Shown here: piece by piece, positions 18,498 to 27,075 of the stretch
Layout of the letters: the number at the start of each line of letters is the position of its first letter
How positions within the stretch are numbered: position 1 is the stretch's first letter
IMG/VR virus record: IMGVR_UViG_3300024260_000002
Span: 117,623-181,622 of that record
DNA: 64,000 bases
Source of the DNA: a virus
Strand: one strand, 5' to 3'
Notes under the pieces: model-generated
Databases searched by the model: none
Seen by the model: the letters and a program-made list of their open reading frames with translations, nothing else
Told to the model about the DNA's origin: nothing
Made by a program: the position numbers and the translations under genes

Positions 18498-19505
18498 TTA
18501 TTTTCCGCTTATGATCATATCTTTTTTGAAGTTCAGAATTAACTGTTCTAAACGTTCTTGTTCATCAGGGGCAACTTTTTGAGCATCAAATAAACTAGAT
18601 TTATAATTAGTACTAATTACATATGCAACTAATTCATCAAATTCACCATCCATTGATTTCTTACTTCCTTCACCAACAACAGCAGCAAATGAACTCATCA
18701 ATGCAGTTTCTGTAATATTAGCAATACCAGCTTTAGTTAAAACAGTAGCAATATTTTTAAATTCCGTTAAATCATTTAGCTTCATTTCTTTAAGAAATGC
18801 TACATCTTCTTCTGAATAAAGTTTAGTTAATTTACCTAGTATAGTCTGCGCAGATTGCTCAGTAAATACGCGCGCAAACATAAAGTCAATGACTACATCG
18901 AACTTAGTACGATCTTCGTTTTTAATCTCGTTATGAGCTTTGGATAAGATCTTAGTAATAACTTTTTTAAATACTTCATAACTAGTTTCAAATATTTTAT
19001 TTTTACCATTACCTTTTAAACCGATAATAGTTAAAGTATTAATATATAAATAATAATATACATCAACAAGAGTAAAATAATCAATTGAATCTAATAAATC
19101 ATTAAATAATTTTTCTATTTGAGTATCAAGATTTTTCATTTGTAAAGCACTAGTATCAGTGATAGTAGTTTTTATACGTGAAAGTTCTTTATTTGCTTTT
19201 TCAATATCTTTAACTTTTCTAGCAACTTCTTGTAAATCACTTGCATCAACAATGGCACTAATATCAGCAGCAAGGCCACTAAGTTTGTTACCATTTAGAT
19301 ATTGAATACCAAATTCGGCATTTCTTTTACGAGATATATCAGTAATACCATAACCGATATAAAGAGACTCACTTCTAACTAAACTACTAATAGCTTTAGT
19401 TTTATGACTAGTACCTATCTTTGATAGTACTGTACTAATATTCTTTAAGAACTTTTTTTGAACAGCATCTTGCTGCTTTAAGTTTATCTTTTTAATTGTT
19501 ACCAC
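18498..19505 (-). CDS. Helical hypothetical virion protein
   Basis: A 335-residue, Lys-rich, almost all-helical protein without a recognised domain. The basic N-terminus (VTIKKINLKQQDAVQKKF) is followed by long amphipathic helices. It is the third gene of an operon that starts with a gp53-like protein. The leader-bearing 87-residue gene follows immediately. A structural role is inferred from context. Confidence 0.42.
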   Translation of the reverse strand: MVTIKKINLKQQDAVQKKFLKNISTVLSKIGTSHKTKAISSLVRSESLYIGYGITDISRKRNAEFGIQYLNGNKLSGLAADISAIVDASDLQEVARKVKDIEKANKELSRIKTTITDTSALQMKNLDTQIEKLFNDLLDSIDYFTLVDVYYYLYINTLTIIGLKGNGKNKIFETSYEVFKKVITKILSKAHNEIKNEDRTKFDVVIDFMFARVFTEQSAQTILGKLTKLYSEEDVAFLKEMKLNDLTEFKNIATVLTKAGIANITETALMSSFAAVVGEGSKKSMDGEFDELVAYVISTNYKSSLFDAQKVAPDEQERLEQLILNFKKDMIISGK

Positions 19506-19564
19506 AATTAATCCTTTTTTAATTTTATAAAATTTACTCCGAAAGTAAAAGTAAATAGTCGGTC

Positions 19565-19879
19565 TTAAAGACCTAACAACTGTTGAACAACTTCTGACTT
19601 AAGCATTTTAATCTTATTATTAAAATGACTAGGGACGAATTGAAATAATGTGCCTATATTGTTTGCGGCTAAAATAAGTGGATAGTATTGTTCTGAACCA
19701 TAATATCTTAATGCAACTCTTTCTGGACGGTATTTGTATATATCAGGGACATCAATCTCTACTAAGTTTTCAGCTTTCTGAATATAATGGATACGATCAT
19801 TTATTATATTTCCTAGAATTGTTGGTTCCAAATATTGATCATATACTTCACTATTAAGACTGGTATATAATAAATTCAT
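19565..19879 (-). CDS. Baseplate wedge protein gp53-like
   Basis: A 104-residue protein. The segment RPERVALRYYGSEQYYPLIL followed by AANNIGTLFQF resembles the conserved part of T4 gp53-type baseplate wedge proteins (L-x-Y-Y-G-x-x-x-Y-x-P/W-L-I-x-x-x-N). The N-terminus (NDRIHYIQKAENLVEIDVPDIYKY) matches the usual layout, in which a strand pair precedes a helix. It is shorter than T4 gp53 but similar to minimal homologues. It is encoded 2 bases after the preceding leader-bearing gene. Confidence 0.5.
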   Translation of the reverse strand: MNLLYTSLNSEVYDQYLEPTILGNIINDRIHYIQKAENLVEIDVPDIYKYRPERVALRYYGSEQYYPLILAANNIGTLFQFVPSHFNNKIKMLKSEVVQQLLGL

Positions 19880-19881
19880 TC

Positions 19882-20565
19882 TTATCCTTTTGTTATATTA
19901 TAGTTTGGTCCATAACTTCTAGGACCATTACTATTACTTAAGTGCATACCTAATTTATTAATAGTTGAAGATCTTAAATCTTTTGACCCTTGACCTAATA
20001 CAGGTCTTGTACCATCTTCACGTTTTACTTTTGTTTCATAATGAGAAGATAATTCTACAGGATCTTTTGTTATAGCATTACCTTTTCTGTAGTTCTCACG
20101 ATGATGAGATATTTCAGAAATTTCAGAAATTTCAGAAATTTCAGAAATTTCATTAATTCTTTCAATTTTTGCTCTATCTCCTGGTTGTCTTCCTGCTGCA
20201 TGACTTGAACCAGATTGTGTAACATCATTTAAATCTTGTACACCTTTTGATTTAGAAACATCAGTTGGTAGAATTTTACCAGCATTAAGATTTTTCTTAG
20301 CGGCTTGTATACCTGTAGGATGAGAAGACATTATAAGTGCACCTTCTGTTAAAGCATCTTTATCAATTTCTTCTTTTTTTACCGGAGCACTTACCCCTGG
20401 CATATTACTAGGATCTTTTAATTTCATAGAGGTAATATCTTTATCATGTTCTACTCTGAACTGTTTTGTTGCCCGTAATTGTCGCTCTAAATTAATTTTT
20501 AAATCATTTTTTATAAGGTTAATTAATTCAGATTCTAAAATATACTTACGAATTTGAATTTTCAT
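19882..20565 (-). CDS. Leader-bearing protein with Glu-Ile-Ser repeat
   Basis: A 227-residue protein. The leader is MKIQIRKYILESE (I-L-E at residues 9-11). The body is charged and disordered-looking, rich in Lys, Ser and Gly. A perfect EIS repeat (residues ~139-152) is encoded by tandem 9-base units (atttcagaa) at 20110-20152, which could expand or contract without breaking the frame. It is probably an internal head protein ejected with the DNA; no catalytic motif is visible. Confidence 0.5.
   Translation of the reverse strand: MKIQIRKYILESELINLIKNDLKINLERQLRATKQFRVEHDKDITSMKLKDPSNMPGVSAPVKKEEIDKDALTEGALIMSSHPTGIQAAKKNLNAGKILPTDVSKSKGVQDLNDVTQSGSSHAAGRQPGDRAKIERINEISEISEISEISEISHHRENYRKGNAITKDPVELSSHYETKVKREDGTRPVLGQGSKDLRSSTINKLGMHLSNSNGPRSYGPNYNITKG
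20110..20152. repeat. 9-base tandem repeat inside a gene
   Basis: Four to five copies of atttcagaa encode the Glu-Ile-Ser repeats of the 19882-20565 protein. Units are multiples of three bases, so slippage would change length but not frame. Confidence 0.8.
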
Positions 20566-20568
20566 AAA

Positions 20569-20781
20569 TTATCCTATATTTTGAGGAGGAAACGCAAAAG
20601 CTTTTCTACCAAATTTCTTTTTATATTGTCTTTTAATTTCTTGACTAGTTTCTTCATTTGAACTAATTACTCTATTACGTGAAAAACCAAATACTTTTAC
20701 TTTCTCAGGAATGACTTCACCATAATTATCTTCTACGTATCCTTCATCTACATAATCATATGCCACATATAATTCTGACAT
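20569..20781 (-). CDS. Small hypothetical protein
   Basis: A 70-residue protein, Tyr/Glu-rich at the N-terminus (YVAYDYVDEGYVEDNYGEVI) and basic at the C-terminus (KRQYKKKFGRKAF). It lies directly between the o-spanin and the leader-bearing gene with 2-3 base gaps. No family is recognised. Confidence 0.45.
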   Translation of the reverse strand: MSELYVAYDYVDEGYVEDNYGEVIPEKVKVFGFSRNRVISSNEETSQEIKRQYKKKFGRKAFAFPPQNIG

Positions 20782-20783
20782 TT

Positions 20784-21116
20784 CTAATCCTTCTTTGTTT
20801 TAAGAGTTTTTATTATCTTATAATTTGTTTGTGCCCAAGATTTATAACGTTCATAATTTAACTTTAAAATCTCACCATCTTCTAAAGTTAATTGATAATA
20901 AGTTACATCATTGTACTTAATATATTCAACTTTATATTTTAGAGCTATTGGTGGTTCTTGTATCTCAGGAATTGGTTTATCTAAATAAATTAATTTATCT
21001 TGGATTTGGATTTCTGGTATACATGGTTTGGGCTCTTCCCAAACAATATGACAACCAGTAAGAGAAAGACTAAAAACCAATACTAGACATATCTTTAATA
21101 TTTGTGTCATTAACAT
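20784..21116 (-). CDS. Outer-membrane spanin lipoprotein (Rz1-like)
   Basis: A 110-residue protein. The N-terminal signal (KICLVLVFSLSLTGC) ends in a lipobox (S-L-T-G-C), so Cys-22 would be lipidated and anchored in the outer membrane. A Pro/Glu-rich linker follows (EEPKPCIPEIQIQ, KPIPEIQEPP), typical of o-spanins. Its start lies inside the 3' end of the inner-membrane partner gene in another frame, the classic Rz/Rz1 arrangement. Together they would fuse the membranes at lysis. This shows that the host is Gram-negative. Confidence 0.72.
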   Translation of the reverse strand: MLMTQILKICLVLVFSLSLTGCHIVWEEPKPCIPEIQIQDKLIYLDKPIPEIQEPPIALKYKVEYIKYNDVTYYQLTLEDGEILKLNYERYKSWAQTNYKIIKTLKTKKD

Positions 21117-21546
21117 CTTTAGCTCCTTTCTTTACTTTCCAAATCTTACAATCTTTTATTGTAATAAAATCTTTTGTTTCTAGTTTTGGTAATTTTCTAA
21201 GTTTATCAATTGTTATAATTAATCTTTGTATCTGAATATCTTTATCTTTTAATAATAAACTTGTTGCTACCTTAGAAGCATTAACATCATTTTTATAATC
21301 TTGACAAATTTCAGTATTTGAATTATTTAACTTGACCGCTGAGCTTAAATTGATTTGAGATGTAATATATTTACCATCTAATTCAACATAAGCTTCTTTT
21401 TCCGTTACTAGTGTTTCTTTTAATTTAAGAATTGAACTTCTATATGAAGCATTTCCTATCTCATAATAAACAACTAATCCTACTAGAATAAGTCCCATTA
21501 TAACGAACTTATTAGTAAGTAATTTCATTGCATATGTTACCCACAT
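21070..21546 (-). CDS. Inner-membrane spanin (Rz-like)
   Basis: A 158-residue protein. ATG 21546 (MWVTYAMK) is chosen because AAAGGA stands 7 bases upstream. An in-frame ATG at 21570 has no such site. One N-terminal transmembrane segment (NKFVIMGLILVGLVVYYEIG) is followed by a long coiled-coil periplasmic domain (residues ~35-130). It overlaps the o-spanin gene by 47 bases. Family knowledge: i-spanins are type II membrane proteins with coiled coils that bind the o-spanin to disrupt the outer membrane. Confidence 0.72.
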   Translation of the reverse strand: MWVTYAMKLLTNKFVIMGLILVGLVVYYEIGNASYRSSILKLKETLVTEKEAYVELDGKYITSQINLSSAVKLNNSNTEICQDYKNDVNASKVATSLLLKDKDIQIQRLIITIDKLRKLPKLETKDFITIKDCKIWKVKKGAKDVNDTNIKDMSSIGF

Positions 21547-21620
21547 ATTATTTCCTTTTAAATTATACAACTAACTCTAAGAGCTGATGTGTAATATTGT
21601 CTTAATACCATATTCTATCC

Positions 21621-22862
21621 TTAAAATAATTCTATTGATTTTTTAGCCTTTATGATCTCACTCTCTTTACGGATAATAATATTTGAACTATATATAATCT
21701 CACCATGTTCATTAATGAAGAAACTAGTACCACCTGGTCTTGAATAACTAAAACCAAGCATCTTACTATATTCATCATAAATCTTTAGAGAGTTCATAAC
21801 TATTAAACCTGTTAAGTGTATTGATTGGTGGAAGTGCCCAATAATAAGAGTGTCAAATGCTTTACCAACTGCAACCGCTGCTGTAAGTTTCTTTGCTCTA
21901 GCTCTTAAAATAGGAACAGCTACACCACCAATTCCATTACCACCTTTAATTGTATCACCATGTTGTAAATTAAATCTATGTCCATTTACTGAGAAAAGAA
22001 TCTCATCAGACTTATCTGTAACAATAACAACATCTTCGTTATCTCTAAAGTGTTGTTGTACAAAATAATATACCATACTACCTAAACTGTTTTCGGTTCT
22101 TTGTTTAGTACGTGTATATCTACTACCATCAAGTCTATCATGGTTACCAGTTACAGCAGGAACAAACACTTTACCAAATTCTTTATGTAATGTGTTTATA
22201 CTTCTTATAATAAGATTGACACCTTCAACAACTTGTTCAGTCGCTGTTCGATCATTAGTCTCATCCATATTGTGCATATTATTACCAGCAATTATATCAC
22301 CACCTAATATTAGTACAACACCTTCATAATCATAATTCATATTATGTTTACAAATACCTACAAAATCATTAATTACTTTATCAGCATAAGAATGCGCTAA
22401 TTCAGTGTTAAAGGAGTCTCCGAACCCTACATCGCCTTCTTCAACGACTTCGCCTATATGAATGTCTGAGAGGCATATAACAGGTACTATACTTTTCTCT
22501 GTTGTATTTACCCACTCAGGAATTTCATCTTCAAAACCTATTTCTCGAACACCAGCAATAAGTTCTTTTACATCTGTACTGCTTATAATATCATGCTTAG
22601 CTTCATCAACTGCTCTTTTGAGCAATTTGTTTTCTTTTTCAAGTTTAGAAATTTTTAGTTTGTCGCTATTAATTATTTGTTTAGAAGCAGCTTTTGGTTT
22701 TAGATTTCGTTCTGTCATAATCTTTCGTTTCCACTCTTGGATGGATCGAATACTCACACCGTACTTTTCAGCTAGATCAGCGTTCATTCCTTTAACTCCA
22801 GCAGCAGCGACTATGTCATCTTTTTCAATAATAGTTAATGTAGGATATTTATATAATTTCAT
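21621..22862 (-). CDS. Metallophosphoesterase with N-terminal HTH
   Basis: A 413-residue protein. Residues ~12-45 look like a helix-turn-helix (ADLAEKYGVSIRSIQEWKRK), followed by a coiled-coil linker. The C-terminal domain shows all calcineurin-type motifs: SDIHIGE, LGGDIIAGN, VTGNHDR, LQHGD and IIGHFHQ, which bind two metal ions. The fold covers nucleases and phosphodiesterases. With an HTH-like start, it might be a nuclease acting at specific DNA, comparable to phage SbcD-like enzymes. It lies between the spanins and leader-bearing genes. The domain is certain; the substrate is not. Confidence 0.78.
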   Translation of the reverse strand: MKLYKYPTLTIIEKDDIVAAAGVKGMNADLAEKYGVSIRSIQEWKRKIMTERNLKPKAASKQIINSDKLKISKLEKENKLLKRAVDEAKHDIISSTDVKELIAGVREIGFEDEIPEWVNTTEKSIVPVICLSDIHIGEVVEEGDVGFGDSFNTELAHSYADKVINDFVGICKHNMNYDYEGVVLILGGDIIAGNNMHNMDETNDRTATEQVVEGVNLIIRSINTLHKEFGKVFVPAVTGNHDRLDGSRYTRTKQRTENSLGSMVYYFVQQHFRDNEDVVIVTDKSDEILFSVNGHRFNLQHGDTIKGGNGIGGVAVPILRARAKKLTAAVAVGKAFDTLIIGHFHQSIHLTGLIVMNSLKIYDEYSKMLGFSYSRPGGTSFFINEHGEIIYSSNIIIRKESEIIKAKKSIELF

Positions 22863-22863
22863 A

Positions 22864-23049
22864 TTAATCCTCGTACTTAACAGAACTATCGTCGTCTTTA
22901 GGATATTTATCTTTTAACTGATCTTTGCCTATTCCACCATAAGTTGCAATAGGAGTAGCTGATCCAGACATAGCACCTGCGGATGAAACACCACCAACCA
23001 TACCATCCATTTCCTGGATAATCTTTTTCTTTTCAATCGTTATTTTCAT
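22864..23049 (-). CDS. Small leader-bearing protein
   Basis: A 61-residue protein. MKITIEKKKIIQEMDG is a variant of the shared leader with I-I-Q-E, still I-x-E. A Gly/Ala/Ser-rich stretch (MVGGVSSAGAMSGS) and a charged tail follow. It is probably a processed internal head protein. A late-type promoter and a terminator lie upstream. Confidence 0.5.
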   Translation of the reverse strand: MKITIEKKKIIQEMDGMVGGVSSAGAMSGSATPIATYGGIGKDQLKDKYPKDDDSSVKYED

Positions 23050-23073
23050 TATTATTCCTTAATCTATATGAAT

Positions 23074-23081
23074 ATTTGTTA
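23074..23081 (-). promoter_or_regulatory. Late-type promoter motif TAACAAAT
   Basis: The minus strand reads GTTAACAAATATTCATATAG, 24 bases before ATG 23049 and just downstream of a hairpin. Confidence 0.45.
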
Positions 23082-23110
23082 ACGAAGTTGAATATTCATG
23101 GAAATCAAGG

Positions 23111-23140
23111 ACAAGAATATATCAGGAATTAACCTGATAT
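23111..23140 (-). terminator. Hairpin terminator
   Basis: The minus strand has an 8-base-pair stem ATATCAGG / CCTGATAT followed by ATTCTTGTCC, the same tail as other terminators here. It ends the fibre-like gene unit at 23216. Confidence 0.5.
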
Positions 23141-23215
23141 GTGTATTAAATTTTACCATAAAGTAAAACCTCTTGTATTGGGTTAAAATAATCATTTGAT
23201 AAATTATCTTATGTA

Positions 23216-23746
23216 TCAATATACAGCACCTGATTGATAATCAGCAAACGTTGTGTTACCTGATAGAGTATCAATAATTTCATAAGTCATAAATAATTTA
23301 GTATATTGATCATTCTGATCTCTCATAAATAATTTAGTTTCTGCACCTTGAATTTGGAAACAAAATTCCATATTTCCAAATCCACCAGCAGGTACAATAT
23401 CACCACCCTGTCCTCTACCATTAGTAGTTTCTTCACCAGTAGGAGAAGAGTATGTATCAAATGTTCCTGTAAATGTATTAGCAGGTATTACAAGCTGTCC
23501 ATTAAATGTCCATTTATCTCCAATTGCATCATAACAATTTAAATCGTATACTATTGTTTTTTCAACTGCCTCATCTGCTTGAAATGTGAACATTTCAAAT
23601 TCATCAAAATAAAAATTTACATTTGAGGTTCTCACTGTTGCCACTGCTGATTGCCTTCCTCCTACAGGTTTATTATTTAATTCTGTAAAATTTGTATCTA
23701 ATTCTGCATGAGTTAATGGTGCGCCTTTATCACTTCTTAATACCAT
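23216..23746 (-). CDS. Tail fibre-like protein with L-T-H-x-E-x-D-x-N-F motif
   Basis: A 176-residue protein. The N-terminal motif APLTHAELDTNFTELN is a known signature near the start of phage fibre or appendage proteins that link to the virion. The rest is beta-rich with aromatic residues. A second protein with the same start lies at 48464-49003, suggesting related appendages or decorations. It lies in a group of leader-bearing genes. No enzymatic motif. Confidence 0.55.
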   Translation of the reverse strand: MVLRSDKGAPLTHAELDTNFTELNNKPVGGRQSAVATVRTSNVNFYFDEFEMFTFQADEAVEKTIVYDLNCYDAIGDKWTFNGQLVIPANTFTGTFDTYSSPTGEETTNGRGQGGDIVPAGGFGNMEFCFQIQGAETKLFMRDQNDQYTKLFMTYEIIDTLSGNTTFADYQSGAVY

Positions 23747-23756
23747 TTTTTATCCT

Positions 23757-24167
23757 TTATTTACCCTGTGTTTTAACACGAAACTCGTTTCGTCTTTCTG
23801 GTTTATATCTACCATTTTTTAGATCATTTTTCATAGCCATAGATTTAGAAGTATCTTTAATCGCTTTATCTTCTGATGAGCTAATACCTAACGGAGTGGG
23901 ACTTTTCTCAATCTTATCTAATTTATTAAGCATGTCACGATTCGGCATTCTTATCTCTTCAAGTAAAGATGCTTCAAAAAGTTCACGCATTTGAATTTGA
24001 ATACTTTCCATAAGTCCATCATCAACAAGCATCTTACGAATTTGCATTGTTGATTCATTAATCATAATTTTACCAAGAAGAGTTTCCTCTTCTGTTAATG
24101 AACTTTCCTCTAGAATCTCTAGAGAGTACTTCATACGAATGTTTTCTAATATTAAATCTAATTTCAT
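23757..24167 (-). CDS. Leader-bearing paralogue, MKLDLILEN family member 1
   Basis: A 136-residue protein. The start MKLDLILENIRMKYSLEILEE has two L-x-L/I-x-E sites. Residues ~33-50 (GKIMINESTMQIRKMLVDDG) are nearly the same in the proteins at 27076-27456 and 30319-30951, defining a paralogous family of three. The C-terminal tail is charged and lacks the Ala/Gly repeats of the third copy. It is probably processed and packaged within the head. Confidence 0.55.
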   Translation of the reverse strand: MKLDLILENIRMKYSLEILEESSLTEEETLLGKIMINESTMQIRKMLVDDGLMESIQIQMRELFEASLLEEIRMPNRDMLNKLDKIEKSPTPLGISSSEDKAIKDTSKSMAMKNDLKNGRYKPERRNEFRVKTQGK

Positions 24168-24169
24168 TT

Positions 24170-24511
24170 CTAACCCTTTGTTCCAGCAATTGATTCATAC
24201 ATTGAATCAGTATCATAATTATGTCTCTGTATAATAGCCACACCTTTATCAAGTACTTTATTACCAGTATATGCTAATCCAGCAGCCCCCGCCGCAGCCA
24301 TACCAGGAATCAAAACTCCCTCTTCTAAAGGCTTATCAGCACTCTTCTGAGCATTCTTTTCCATTCCAGCTAAATTCTTTAAAGTTGTTGGATGATTTGG
24401 ACCAAGTCTATCATTTTGTTTAATAGTTGCTTCTGTTACTTTTTCATTCATTAACATAGTGCTGCTAGCACTAGCTTCTAAAATTAATCTTTTATCTAAT
24501 TTATATATCAT
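24170..24511 (-). CDS. Leader-bearing protein with glycine-zipper segment
   Basis: A 113-residue protein. MIYKLDKRLILEA is the canonical leader. Residues ~68-95 (LIPGMAAAGAAGLAYTG) form a hydrophobic Ala/Gly segment able to insert into a membrane. Two bases separate it from the next gene. Packaging and ejection are inferred. Confidence 0.52.
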   Translation of the reverse strand: MIYKLDKRLILEASASSTMLMNEKVTEATIKQNDRLGPNHPTTLKNLAGMEKNAQKSADKPLEEGVLIPGMAAAGAAGLAYTGNKVLDKGVAIIQRHNYDTDSMYESIAGTKG

Positions 24512-24521
24512 TTATTTTCCT

Positions 24522-24713
24522 TTATGTTAAAGTATAAGCAGTTGCTACTAAAGCTCCTATACCAGCAGCTGCTGGTATAATACTGCCATCTTTTTTTTCT
24601 AGTATATCGTTTTCTTTTTTCAATAATCGATGATCAACATTTATTGTCATTCCTGGATGATTCTTACGCGTAGCATCCATATATTCTAATATTAATTTTT
24701 TATTTAGTTTCAT
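24522..24713 (-). CDS. Leader-bearing small membrane-active-type protein
   Basis: A 63-residue protein. ATG 24713 (MKLNKKLILEYM) is chosen because AAGGA stands just upstream and it restores the canonical leader. The C-terminal segment IIPAAAGIGALVATAYTLT is a short hydrophobic glycine-zipper-like helix. Its ribosome-binding site and start codon lie inside the 3' end of the homing endonuclease at 24700-25716. Confidence 0.52.
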   Translation of the reverse strand: MKLNKKLILEYMDATRKNHPGMTINVDHRLLKKENDILEKKDGSIIPAAAGIGALVATAYTLT

Positions 24714-25716
24714 AAATATCCTTAATAAACACTTCAGTGTTTCCACCTGAATTTAATACTTTAATATTCTCTTCTATTAAATATTGAGAATTATCTTTAA
24801 TGATTTTTTGTTCTTCAATATATGCGTCCCGACCTGTTTCGAATTGAGTTTCTTTTAAAATTTTGATTTTTTTATAATCTGTTTTAGAATATCGTTCCTT
24901 AACTGATCTAGATGTAATTCCAATTTTATAATATTTTTTATTATCAAAAGTTATTTCTAAATAATATAAGATTGTCGGAGCATTATAAACTGCTCCGTTG
25001 ATATTATTAATATGATTAATATCTAAATCTTTAAATTTTCTAAGACTAGCATTACTAGACACATTAAAGAATCTACAAAAATCATTTTTTAAAATCATTC
25101 TATGTTCATTTAAGAAATTATTCTCAATAAAATCTTTATCATAATATTTATCATAATTGGTTATATCTCTCTCGTGTGCAAATCTTACACCATATTTTTT
25201 AAGGGAAGTATCCATTCTTTTTTGATACATAATATATTTATTCAATTTTAAAACATCTCGAGAATTTTGTTTCGATGTTTCTGTACAAGCACTTAATGCT
25301 CCATACTTCAACATCATTGTGTTATCTCTAGTCTCTTTTTGTTTAATTAAATCTATTTCACCATCTTTATATTTACGACTAACTTCATTATATGCATCTT
25401 TGTCTGTGTTCCGACACTCGTGTGAACAATAGTTTCCAAAAACCATATTATTCATTTTATAAACTTTATGATTAGAACAGTCTTTATGTTTGCATTTTAA
25501 ATCAGATTCTTCGTAACCATCATTAATAATTTTAAATCTAATTTTTAAATCATCTTTTAAATCGTATTTGTCTTGTGATGTATACCATTTAGTTTCATCA
25601 TAAAGTATTTTTAAACTATCTTTTACTTCTGATAACTTATTGGTAAGTAGACTATGTTTAAGTTTACCTACTTTATTTTTTAGTATGTTTAGATACTCTG
25701 TATCGTATTGTTTCAT
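24700..25716 (-). CDS. GIY-YIG-type homing endonuclease
   Basis: A 338-residue protein. It has an N-terminal Cys finger (CKHKDCSNH...YCSHEC, ~residues 75-100) followed by NUMOD-like LKYGALSAC and LKKYGVRFAH motifs. The C-terminal domain (ILYYLEITFDNKKYYKIGIT, then RYSKTDY, and E in AYIEEQ) fits the GIY-YIG/T5orf172 nuclease fold. The last codons (IKDIYETK-stop) overlap the ribosome-binding site and first codons of the next gene. The 5' junction (25710-25731) closely resembles the 3' junction (24708-24727). It is a selfish element inserted before a gene start. Confidence 0.72.
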   Translation of the reverse strand: MKQYDTEYLNILKNKVGKLKHSLLTNKLSEVKDSLKILYDETKWYTSQDKYDLKDDLKIRFKIINDGYEESDLKCKHKDCSNHKVYKMNNMVFGNYCSHECRNTDKDAYNEVSRKYKDGEIDLIKQKETRDNTMMLKYGALSACTETSKQNSRDVLKLNKYIMYQKRMDTSLKKYGVRFAHERDITNYDKYYDKDFIENNFLNEHRMILKNDFCRFFNVSSNASLRKFKDLDINHINNINGAVYNAPTILYYLEITFDNKKYYKIGITSRSVKERYSKTDYKKIKILKETQFETGRDAYIEEQKIIKDNSQYLIEENIKVLNSGGNTEVFIKDIYETK

Positions 25717-25746
25717 AACATTTTCCTTAATAATTATATATTAAGT

Positions 25747-25754
25747 ATTTGTTA
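25747..25754 (-). promoter_or_regulatory. Late-type promoter motif TAACAAAT
   Basis: The minus strand reads GTTAACAAATACTTAATATA, 31 bases before the homing endonuclease start at 25716. It is probably the original promoter of the downstream leader-bearing genes. Confidence 0.45.
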
Positions 25755-25777
25755 ACTGACATAACCTTAAACTTTTC

Positions 25778-26494
25778 TTAAAGCAGCCAAATGTAAGAAT
25801 CTGGAGGCGTGCGTTTTAATTCGGTAATAGTTTCTCTACGAAGCTCTTTAGCATCGTTTATAAGTTCTTCTGCATTTAATTGAATTGATCCAAATGGTGT
25901 ATTGAAGTTATTAAACTTCTTACGTATTTTACCAATAGCATTCATTATATAACTTGTACTAAGATCTCTAAATGAATCGTACAGTGCTGGACTAATACTA
26001 GTTGGATCAGCATGCGCAACATTTAACACAACTACAAATTCTCTTGATAAATAAGAATAACCTGCTCTTTGCATTTGTATCTTATCAGGTGGGAGGAATT
26101 TCCACGTATTATCAGCCTGAGTTATTGAAGCCATATCTAAATAATTCTGGCGGACTAAAAAGTCTGTAATATCTCCTGCAACTGATTGTGAAAACATTTG
26201 ATTATAATCTACATAGTTTGCTTGTTCGATAATTGAACTAATACCAAGAATCTTATAATCAAAGTTTGTAAATTGGTAAGTAATAATAGGATCTTGGCTA
26301 ATTATATTACCTTCAAACATTTTATAATATTTTACAAGAGGATCATAATTACTGAACTCAGGCATTACGTGCATTTTTATTTTTTCCATAATTTGTTGAT
26401 CTGTTAACTCTAGAGCCATTACATCAGCACCAAGTTCTGTTTTAATATAATCAATTATATTATCCCATGATTGCCATGAAGTACATGTTGCCAT
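25778..26494 (-). CDS. Neck/connector-like virion protein
   Basis: A 238-residue protein. The N-terminus (LGADVMALELTDQQIMEKI, followed by hVMPEFSNYDPLV) follows the pattern of neck or head-completion proteins of large myophages. The middle is strand-rich with ITQADNTWKFLPPDKIQ. The C-terminus is helical. It is preceded by a terminator-promoter pair and forms its own transcript start. The counterpart (gp14-like or other) is not certain. Confidence 0.45.
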   Translation of the reverse strand: MATCTSWQSWDNIIDYIKTELGADVMALELTDQQIMEKIKMHVMPEFSNYDPLVKYYKMFEGNIISQDPIITYQFTNFDYKILGISSIIEQANYVDYNQMFSQSVAGDITDFLVRQNYLDMASITQADNTWKFLPPDKIQMQRAGYSYLSREFVVVLNVAHADPTSISPALYDSFRDLSTSYIMNAIGKIRKKFNNFNTPFGSIQLNAEELINDAKELRRETITELKRTPPDSYIWLL

Positions 26495-26540
26495 ATTTAA
26501 TTCCTTTTTATCTCTATCGATAAAGATAGTTTATATAGTT

Positions 26541-26548
26541 ATTTGTTA
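26541..26548 (-). promoter_or_regulatory. Late-type promoter motif TAACAAAT
   Basis: The minus strand reads CTAACAAATAACTATATAAA, 47 bases before ATG 26494 and just after the UUCG hairpin. Confidence 0.5.
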
Positions 26549-26565
26549 GCTTAGTGAATTTAAGC

Positions 26566-26595
26566 ACAAGAAAATATAAGCCGAAGCTTATATTA
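26566..26595 (-). terminator. Rho-independent terminator with UUCG loop
   Basis: The minus strand reads AATATAAGC-TTCG-GCTTATATT followed by TTCTTGTGC. It is a strong stem with a stable tetraloop, overlapping the stop of the 26593 gene. Confidence 0.75.
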
Positions 26596-27066
26596 TTTTC
26601 TAAATTGGTTTCGTCCACTAAATAGTTTACCTATACCATATTCGATACCAGGAGCAACTGCAGTATTTATAGCAGCACCTACTGGAGCACCAATAAGAGC
26701 ACCTACTGGACCACCCGCCATGAATCCTGCTACTGTACCAACACTAGCACCATTAATACCTTTATTAATCATATTACTAGGTGTATAAGCATCATCTACA
26801 GTTAACTTACTTTTTGGTTCTGCTGATGTTGCTCCAAGAGCTCCAGCACGTCCTAAAAGAGTTCCTGCAACAGGATGTCCAAGTTTATCACCTACTTCAT
26901 AACCAGCAGTCGCTTGACCAATCTTACTTGCCAATGTACCAACAACTGGAATTCCAGCAGTTGCATTTAAAAGTCTTTCAGATGTTTTGTTTGTGTCATC
27001 AAATATTTGTCTTTGATTACCAACAAAACTTTCAAGTATAAGACTTTTAGACAATTCAATTTTCAT
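26593..27066 (-). CDS. Leader-bearing glycine-zipper protein
   Basis: A 157-residue protein. MKIELSKSLILESF is the canonical leader. Residues ~105-150 form a long glycine-zipper stretch (GTVAGFMAGGPVGALIGAPV, AAINTAVAPG) that should insert into or associate with membranes. A shorter zipper-like stretch lies near residues 35-75. Probably processed, packaged and ejected to form part of a conduit. Inference. Confidence 0.55.
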   Translation of the reverse strand: MKIELSKSLILESFVGNQRQIFDDTNKTSERLLNATAGIPVVGTLASKIGQATAGYEVGDKLGHPVAGTLLGRAGALGATSAEPKSKLTVDDAYTPSNMINKGINGASVGTVAGFMAGGPVGALIGAPVGAAINTAVAPGIEYGIGKLFSGRNQFRK

Positions 27067-27075
27067 TTTATATCC

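Noticed and set aside
18498-19505. Major capsid or prohead protease candidate
   Set aside because: No protease triad or capsid-type sequence was seen. Both genes are presumably outside this window.
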